Under the pieces are notes generated by a model. The model was not told the origin of the DNA. It was given only the letters and a program-made list of their open reading frames with translations, and did no database searches. Positions 58,038 to 64,000 of a stretch of DNA of 64,000 nt are shown here, in pieces. Positions within the stretch are counted from its first letter, which is position 1. Each line of letters starts with the position of its first letter. The translations under genes and the position numbers were made by a program. The stretch is from positions 806,001 to 870,000 of the forward strand of contig OOIN01000002.1 in the NCBI GenBank assembly GCA_900323505.1, given 5' to 3'. This stretch comes from Ustilago trichophora (Eukaryota; Basidiomycota; Ustilaginomycetes; Ustilaginales; Ustilaginaceae).

Positions 58038-60305
58038 ATGCATACCCTTCCAGCCGCAAAGGTCGTCGGCCACGACTTCCTCGGCAATCACATCGGCGAG
58101 CTTCTCATTCGACAACCTGTCAAGAGAGCCGCTCCAGCTCCTCGCAACAAGACTTCCTCCAACGGAAGTACCGTATGTGGCTCCGACAACAAGACCTTAC
58201 GCCGCTCATCAGTCGCCTCACTTGACCCAGTTTCCACCGCCTCTTCTGCCTCCAACACAAGCGATGTCCAGTCTGCCACAGCGGCCCTCGACTCGTTCCT
58301 CAGCGTCGGCGCTGTCACCCCATTAGGCACTTCTGCTGACCCTGTCGCCAGCCTAGAGAACGGCAGCGAAAGCTCAGCATCCGAGCCCAGCTCGGTCGAC
58401 AGTCGATCTGGCAGTGCAGATGCAACATTGCACCTTCATCTCGATCAGCTCTCGCTGTCTCATAAGAGGCTTGCGTCTGAAGGTGCTCCGAAATCACCTA
58501 GGGTCAGCTTTGTCACCAACTTTGGGGCGAGACCACGAAGGTCTGGCAGTAGGCGCGCCCCTTCCGAGGCGGGCTCTTCCAGCTACTTTGGCATGAGCAG
58601 CGCCATGAGCTCCCACATGAGCTCGGCCAGCTTGTCACCTATGGAACCTTCTGGTGGAATCAGCTGGAATCTTCCCTTCCGCGAGCAGCATCCTTCTTTC
58701 GCTCAGGCTGTCGAGCACAATGCTTCACTCAACCGTAATCCATCGCAACAGAGCTCGACCTCCGGCGCTGCTTCTTCCTCGCAACCTTCGAAGCCGCCCA
58801 CGCCACCTTCTGGTTTGGACGCAGAACCAGTCACACCGACTTCAGCCAGTGGCCTAGAAGCTGCGTCCAATGGAAAGAGTCAATCCTTCTCGGCCGTCGA
58901 TTCGACTCAGCCCGTTCGACAGCGTCTTACCCGAGCCGCCACTGAGTCTACTTTGAATACCGCAGCGCAGATGCAGCAGCACCAACGGCCTCTCAAGTCG
59001 CCAGGTGCATCCTCTGGCCTTTCAGGATCTGGCCTCTCGCACTCTAACAGCATGGGGGCTACTACATCTGCACTGCGCACACATCGCAAGAAGCCATCGC
59101 TGATACCCAAGGGTGACGACGAGCGTACTTTTTGCTTTGTCGACGCCTCTTCAAGCGATGCAGAATTTGATGATGTATTGGTGGAAGAACCTACTGAGGC
59201 GCCAAACACAATGGCGACATTGCCGTTGGCACGATCCGCTTCTGATACTTCTTACAGAGAGGTTGTCGATGTACAGCACAGTGCTCACACAAGGGCCTGC
59301 AGCGAGCAAAGCAAAGCTAGCAAGAAAGTCGCCGATGCTATGCAGTCGGCAACACCGACGCCGACAATCGAAGCTCCGAGCCCAAGCGGACTTGCCATGG
59401 CCGCCGACACATCAGAGGAACAAGGACAACAGAATGACACATTGCGTATTTCGCAGTGGGTCACTCGCGATCAAAATACCCCCCAACATTCTTCTGCATT
59501 CCCCATCAAACCTCTCTCTTTGGTGAGCCAAGCGGGCGTTTCTCGCCCCGCACGAAGGCTTCGAATCCAGCCCAATGTGCAGTCGCGGCCAAGTCTCTTG
59601 GAAAAGACTATGGAGGAGCAACGACGTGCTAGTCGTCAAGCGAAGGCGACCAGTACCAGTGCAGTTCCTGCCGAGGCCGTCTCCCCAGCGGTGACACCCA
59701 GCGCCAGCGAGAAAGTACCCGAATCTCCGGGAGCCAAAGCAGCCTTGGCTAATCGTTACGATCCTATCGCTTACGGTGCTGGACAGCGTACCTTCCGCAT
59801 CAACTCTCCTGCGGCCGCCGTTGTAGGTGGATTTGACTTCCCCTTTAGCGCCATCTCCTCTGACGAACGTGACAAGGCAGGCCAGAGAGCAAACCCTCCC
59901 GCCAGTCATGCACGAACCAGCGACTGGGCTCGCGCACAAAGCCTCCTCGCCAGCTCGCCACCTGCACACGACCTTTGCTCACGCACCTCCCAACCCGACT
60001 CCTACGTCGTCGACATGCGAACATCATGTCATCCCATGTCGGACTTCGACGACACCACCTCCTCCTCTTCTACTCCTCTTCCTCCCGCACCTTCCACAGC
60101 CTTGCTTCGCCATCACACGGCCAGTCACAGTTCAGGGTCGACCGAAAGTCCAAGCATCCTCGACACGCGTGAGCTGGATCTGCTCAGCCCACCCGAGACG
60201 GCTATTTCTACACCAGAGCTAGAGTCGCCTCCTGAACACGCACTTGACTCGTTGGAAAAGGCTGGTGTTGGAAGTGGAAGACGGTCGTCACCTCTCTCTT
60301 CTTAG
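58038..60305 (+). CDS. Unknown Ser/Ala/Pro-rich disordered protein
   Basis: A 755-residue uninterrupted ORF; ATG at 58038 in ACA-ATG context. I do not recognise the family. The composition is consistently Ser-, Ala-, Pro- and Thr-rich with many Ser-Pro sites. The more structured-looking segments are the start (LPAAKVVGHDFLGNHIGELL), a patch at about 355-380 (KKPSLIPKGDDERTFCFVDA followed by SSSDAEFDDV), and about 510-560 (SRPARRLRIQPNVQSR, then LEKTMEEQRRASRQ). There is no signal peptide, membrane span or catalytic motif. Codon use and length argue for a real gene. The short acidic FCFVDASSSDAEFDD patch resembles linear motifs in fungal regulatory proteins. A signalling or transcription-related role is only a guess. 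The upstream 1 kb looks like a long leader. Confidence 0.75.
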   Translation: MHTLPAAKVVGHDFLGNHIGELLIRQPVKRAAPAPRNKTSSNGSTVCGSDNKTLRRSSVASLDPVSTASSASNTSDVQSATAALDSFLSVGAVTPLGTSADPVASLENGSESSASEPSSVDSRSGSADATLHLHLDQLSLSHKRLASEGAPKSPRVSFVTNFGARPRRSGSRRAPSEAGSSSYFGMSSAMSSHMSSASLSPMEPSGGISWNLPFREQHPSFAQAVEHNASLNRNPSQQSSTSGAASSSQPSKPPTPPSGLDAEPVTPTSASGLEAASNGKSQSFSAVDSTQPVRQRLTRAATESTLNTAAQMQQHQRPLKSPGASSGLSGSGLSHSNSMGATTSALRTHRKKPSLIPKGDDERTFCFVDASSSDAEFDDVLVEEPTEAPNTMATLPLARSASDTSYREVVDVQHSAHTRACSEQSKASKKVADAMQSATPTPTIEAPSPSGLAMAADTSEEQGQQNDTLRISQWVTRDQNTPQHSSAFPIKPLSLVSQAGVSRPARRLRIQPNVQSRPSLLEKTMEEQRRASRQAKATSTSAVPAEAVSPAVTPSASEKVPESPGAKAALANRYDPIAYGAGQRTFRINSPAAAVVGGFDFPFSAISSDERDKAGQRANPPASHARTSDWARAQSLLASSPPAHDLCSRTSQPDSYVVDMRTSCHPMSDFDDTTSSSSTPLPPAPSTALLRHHTASHSSGSTESPSILDTRELDLLSPPETAISTPELESPPEHALDSLEKAGVGSGRRSSPLSS

Positions 60306-60541
60306 TTTTTCTTTGCTTTTTGATACCGTTGTCGTCTTCTCTTACGGGCTTTCTTTCTCTTTTATTATCCGGGTTTCTTTATCGAGTTCATGGGAAAAAT
60401 GTTTGGTAGCATCTTTATACACGCGCGACATCATATCTACTCTGGCATTCTCTCTCTCGCTTTGCACACATGGGGTCACTCTTATTCACGTCGAATCACA
60501 TCCAAATTTTTGCATTCTTTATTTTTCGTTTCTTGACCAGA

Positions 60542-61287
60542 CTAAAGTAGCCAAATTGCATGACTTGCGCCTTGAGCATCTCCACTTTGGAGTGGAGGCA
60601 ATTGAGTTGTAGCTACGATGGAAAAGTGTTCGGTTTGGGTTGAAAAAGAGACAATGTCTAAGAAACCTTGTTCGTCGTCTGTTAGGATGAGTAGGTCTTT
60701 GTTTTGGGTTGGGGGAAGGGGGGAGATTTCGATGGCGTTTGCTTTTCCGCCACTTGTGCGAGTTGTTAGACGTGAGACTTGAGTTAGGGAGATTTTGAGA
60801 GGATTTTGCGAGATGTCGAGTTTGTATGCTATAAGGATGCCTTTGGTTGAGTTTGTTTTGCCTCTTGTTGTAGCAAAAATGTATTTGAGATTGGTGCTGA
60901 ATCGTAGCGTGTCTCCACGCCAATTGTGACGTTCAGAATCGAGAGTTCCAAGAGGCAACATATCGACACTTGTCAACCATTTGACTTGATCGAAAGATTT
61001 ATCAAAGGAGGAGGTATAAGAAGGAACTTGATAAGCATCTACATAATTCGAATGCTCCGTAACGGTAAAAATCACCGGAAACTTAGGATGCGGTATAACA
61101 TGTCGAGGTCCATCTCCTTCCCGTTTAGATTCAATCGAATAAAGATGTTGCATCTTTGGAAAACTGTAAACTTGAACTGCATTTGCTCCTAGATCCGCCA
61201 CAAATGCCACTTGTTCCTGTTCCTGTCCCTGTCCCTGTCCCTGTCCCTGTTCCCGTTCCTGTCCGTTTTCATTTTGATTTCCCTCTC

Positions 61288-61327
<40 letters not shown>

Positions 61328-62002
61328 GGCATTGGGAGAACAATCAAAACTATGAGCACCATATCTCAACGCCTTTCTAGATTTATCCGCCTTTTTCAGC
61401 TCTTCTTGTCCACCAGGGAGGAAAATGATTTCCTTTAATTTTGTCCCTATTTCTCCCGTTTCAAGGTCCAATTGATGAAGTTCACCAGTAGGACCACCAG
61501 CGCTACCGAGGTATCGACTTGCACCAGGAAGACTTCCATATCCAGGAGCGGTCAAAGTGAAATAAGGTGGAGGTTGAACATGAACGTAACTTCCAGTAGC
61601 TGTGATCTCGCGACTATTTCCAAAACTAAGATTGTACGAAATGGGCGAAACATGCCAGGAGGACAAGGCGGATGGTTGACCCCAAGTGGTCGCATAAACG
61701 GTTTGAGCACCAGTGGATGAGATGCCAAGAGCAAGATATTGGTGTGGACCTTGTCCAGGAATCTTGTGTTCAATGTCGAGTCGGGAGGTGACAAGATCGT
61801 AGGATAGAACAAAGAGGTCCGGCGAGTTAAATGTTCCTGTAGCTATGTACTGTTTTCGAGAACACACTGGGGATGAAGAGGTGGAGGAGAGGAGCGGGGA
61901 GATAGGGGCCGGGCAGGAGGACGTCGGATCGTGAAGGGCAAAGTTGGATTCGGTTACAGGCTGTTCAACCGAGACAAAACGTAAGAAGAGAAGAAGGCGC
62001 AA
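60542..62002 (-). CDS. Seven-bladed beta-propeller lactonase, carboxy-cis,cis-muconate cyclase-like; 5' end unresolved
   Basis: A frame of 486 codons, but it begins with TTG and has no ATG before the middle of the protein, so the true start is missing or spliced. Recognisable blocks: KQYIATGTFNSPDLFVLSYD (first blade), LGISSTGAQTVYATTWG, GAHSFDCSPNA, VAFVADLGANAVQVYSF, GDGPRHVIPHPKFPVIFTVTEHSNYVDAY and the C-terminal GASHAIWLL. These fit the fungal 3-carboxy-cis,cis-muconate lactonizing enzyme family (PF10282 type) of the protocatechuate branch of the beta-ketoadipate pathway; some family members have other lactone substrates. A polyAsn run from a GTT repeat (61288-61327) and a Gln/Glu/Gly run are inserted in one blade loop. 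The gene lies 120 bp downstream of SAM37 on the same strand. A possible spliced start is described in the findings. Confidence 0.75.
61288..61327. repeat. (GTT)13 coding microsatellite in the lactonase
   Basis: About 13 GTT units on the plus strand encode the Asn run on the coding strand. Adjacent CTGTCC/CTGTTC hexamer-like repeats (61212-61260) encode the Gln/Gly/Glu run. Both are probably loop insertions. Confidence 0.9.
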
Positions 62003-62121
62003 ACTCGTCAGTCACTCGATTGCCCCCCAAACAAAAGATCACAGAATAGCACGGTGGTGCAGCTCGATTTCCTCTTTTGTCTCGCCTATAGACTACATAA
62101 GACACAAGCTTGCTAGTGTTG

Positions 62122-63624
62122 CTAGTACTCGTCCTCATCATCGTCGTCGTCTAGATCCATCTCGTCCATCTCCTCTTCAAGGTCTTCTTCGCTCTGCACT
62201 TGCCAACCTTCCTCATCCTCCTCATCCTCGTCTTCATCTTCTTCGTCCTCATCGTATACCTCATCCTCCTCATCTTCCTCATCATCCTCATCTTCCTCGT
62301 CTTCTGCATCTGGGTCGACAAAACGCACACTCACAATACCACTGGCAAACGTATACCCGACCAGACCAATCAACGCCGAGCAGATCCACAACGCGCGACC
62401 GAGGCGCAGACGTCGATCTTCCGGCGGTGGCGACGGTTTTTTGCCGCTCGATCGAGATGATGATGATGTTGATGAAGTTGTGTACTGCGATTGGGGTTGG
62501 GATGGGACTGTGGGACTTGCCTTTTCAGGGGTGGAGGGCCAAAAGTAGGAGAGGAATCCGGATCCTCCTGCAGCTGAAGAGTTTGCCGAGGAAAGATTAG
62601 GTGGCGTCAAAGCAGCGTCTGAGGGCGAGATCCATGTGATGCTCTTTGACGAGGGGAAAAGTCGTTCTTTGATCGAGGTGAGATAAGTGGCGATGGAAGG
62701 GTAGGATGTCGTGATGAGTTTGGGAAGGGTGTCGACTGGCAGCTTGGGGTTAGTGCAGAAGAGTAACGGTGCCAGATAGGCAAACGTTTGGGCGTCCAGA
62801 CTGCCCACCTCTTTCGCTCCCAGTGCATAACCTGGTTCTCCTCCTCCGTTCGAAGGCAACGTCACATTGATCACATCCAGAACCTCCCTCGCCCTCGTAA
62901 CCAGCTTTGATCTCTCGAACTCATCCCGCACTGCATCCTTTGCACTTTGTCCCAACCCCTTTTTGGCCTTGGGAATAATACCAGCCCTTGCGGCCAACTC
63001 GTCGGCTTCTCCCGTCTGCGCACCTGCCTCTTTGCCTCCCAAACCCCACAACCCGACGGCTGTGAGTCTTGTCTCTACGACATTTCTCAACCTGGACGGG
63101 ATAGAGGGCTGGAATCGCATTGGCAAACTGGCGAGCTTCACCAGTGCGTTTGAGCTGGATCGTGGTTGGGCGCCGCCGACGGAGGAATATGCTGGTGCAG
63201 TGACCGCGCGGAAATTGGCTGGAAGACTGAAGAGCGAGTGCAGCGTCAGATCTAAGAGTTGATCGTCGAGTAGCACACGGAGTGATGTTGACTTTGCACC
63301 TTTCTCGGCGTCCGAAGCCAAACTCGAGTCGAGCCCAGCAGAGATGCAGTACGACAGGATAGCTTCGACGTTATCGATCAGCTCTAGCGTCTCGCCTTGC
63401 TCGCTGAGCACCTGCAGCAGCGGTACACGGATGAGAGAGGTAGATGCAGAGGCATATTGCAACTTGACATCGTCTTTAAAGGCAAAAGTGGCCTCAAGCA
63501 GCGAAGCGGCGTAGAGACAAGTCGGGTCGAGAGTGGGTAGCGTTGTAGGAGTGCTTCCCCAGACGTGCAATCGGAGCGTTTTCGCGGAGCCGACACCAGC
63601 TGAGGAGGATGCTTCAGCGGACAT
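62122..63624 (-). CDS. SAM37: SAM37/metaxin-like subunit of the mitochondrial sorting and assembly machinery
   Basis: The ATG at 63622-63624 (AACC-ATG) gives 500 residues; the longer frame to 63780 starts at a TTG. The N-terminal metaxin/Tom37 domain (about 15-130) begins LRLHVWGSTPTTLPTLDPTC and includes LYAASLLEATF and the NVEAILSYC segment. A middle GST-C-like part includes LDAQTFAYLAPLLF and LPKLITTSYPSIATYL, typical of metaxins (about 290-340). A Ser/Pro linker precedes a membrane span (LWICSALIGLVGYTFASGI, about 415-435). The C-terminus is a strongly acidic tail (Asp/Glu runs to the stop). Sam37 sits in the outer mitochondrial membrane and helps release beta-barrel proteins from Sam50. 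The tail of roughly 60 mostly acidic residues is unusual. Confidence 0.8.
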   Translation of the reverse strand: MSAEASSSAGVGSAKTLRLHVWGSTPTTLPTLDPTCLYAASLLEATFAFKDDVKLQYASASTSLIRVPLLQVLSEQGETLELIDNVEAILSYCISAGLDSSLASDAEKGAKSTSLRVLLDDQLLDLTLHSLFSLPANFRAVTAPAYSSVGGAQPRSSSNALVKLASLPMRFQPSIPSRLRNVVETRLTAVGLWGLGGKEAGAQTGEADELAARAGIIPKAKKGLGQSAKDAVRDEFERSKLVTRAREVLDVINVTLPSNGGGEPGYALGAKEVGSLDAQTFAYLAPLLFCTNPKLPVDTLPKLITTSYPSIATYLTSIKERLFPSSKSITWISPSDAALTPPNLSSANSSAAGGSGFLSYFWPSTPEKASPTVPSQPQSQYTTSSTSSSSRSSGKKPSPPPEDRRLRLGRALWICSALIGLVGYTFASGIVSVRFVDPDAEDEEDEDDEEDEEDEVYDEDEEDEDEDEEDEEGWQVQSEEDLEEEMDEMDLDDDDDEDEY

Positions 63625-63649
63625 GGTTAGCGTTGCACCAAGGGGTGTA

Positions 63650-63682
<33 letters not shown>

Positions 63683-63799
63683 GGTAGTAGCTTAGCAACA
63701 GGATGGAGCTGAGATTGGAAAGTGGCCTCGGTCGGCTTCGGAAGTCCCGGAATGGATGAATGTACAAGTTGAATGTGCAAGTGGAAAAATGTATTTCCC

Positions 63800-63842
<43 letters not shown>

Positions 63843-64000
63843 GGTGGTCGGTGCGGAACAACCTTTTTCAAGCGGGAAAATCGGGCTGATCCATCTTCAA
63901 CCCTGACCCGATTAGTTAGTGCATATCTGCTCAAACCATCGTCTTGTCAGATCAAGACACTAGAGTAAGCTGAGCAACGGTGGAAGCAAGTCTATAGATT
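63625..64000. other. SAM37 upstream region to window edge
   Basis: Contains a GAT/GGT microsatellite (63648-63690) and a T31 run directly followed by A7 (63803-63840). No gene seen up to the window edge. Confidence 0.65.
63803..63840. repeat. T31-A7 homopolymer junction
   Basis: Thirty-one T followed immediately by seven A, about 180 bp upstream of the SAM37 ATG. A poly(dA:dT) tract of this length usually excludes nucleosomes and can mark a promoter. Confidence 0.9.

Overview
The window looks like nuclear DNA of a basidiomycete, most likely a smut fungus of the Ustilaginales. Three things point there: the protein set, with intron-poor genes carrying long Ser/Pro/Gln-rich disordered regions; the few GT-AG introns of about 100-165 nt; and leaders full of CT/GA tracts and trinucleotide microsatellites. 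The genus is not determined. I found no operon, rRNA, tRNA, CRISPR or viral gene.

Layout. 1-7.5 kb: the 3' end of an ATG15-like vacuolar lipase (cut by the window edge), a TVP38/TMEM64 membrane protein (+), a COA1-like cytochrome oxidase assembly factor (-) and a plasma-membrane casein kinase I (-). 10.2-14.0 kb: POL5/MYBBP1A (-). 18.7-21.6 kb: the mitotic phosphatase CDC25 (+) behind a long gene-free region with two upstream ORFs. 22.9-24.5 kb: a three-exon, membrane-anchored PL14-type polysaccharide lyase (+). 24.9-26.8 kb: one ORF joining an HhH-GPD DNA glycosylase to an NAA40-type N-terminal acetyltransferase (-). 27.6-31.0 kb: NPR2 of the GATOR1/SEACIT complex (-). 31.7-33.1 kb: a glutaminyl-peptide cyclotransferase (+). 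33.4-36.9 kb: a two-exon homeodomain protein (-). 39.5-45.4 kb: an SLH1/ASCC3-type helicase whose second cassette is degenerate (+). 45.9-47.2 kb: a ketopantoate-reductase-family enzyme (+). 47.3-48.1 kb: a VAMP7-like R-SNARE (-). 48.6-51.2 kb: a four-exon acetoacetyl-CoA synthetase (+). 51.2-58.0 kb: gene-free, with long homopolymers, a 13-bp tandem repeat and a 500-bp TA-flanked inverted-repeat transposon (MITE). 58.0-60.3 kb: an unknown disordered protein (+). 60.5-63.6 kb: a beta-propeller lactonase and a SAM37/metaxin protein, tandem on the minus strand.

The genes are mostly conserved single-copy housekeeping functions: autophagy, TORC1 nutrient sensing, cell cycle, ribosome biogenesis and rescue, mitochondrial import and respiratory assembly. 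They do not form an obvious pathway cluster. The most unusual signals are noncoding. The heptamer TACTGTA/TACAGTA occurs at about 27 places, all outside coding sequence by eye. Several are ladders of the form TA-(CTG or CAG)-TA-(CTG or CAG)-TA. This is what repeated excision of a Tc1/mariner-type transposon with CAGT ends would leave, and the MITE at 55.9 kb has exactly such ends. Other points of interest are the glycosylase-acetyltransferase fusion, the decayed second helicase cassette of SLH1, and a lactonase ORF with no usable ATG.
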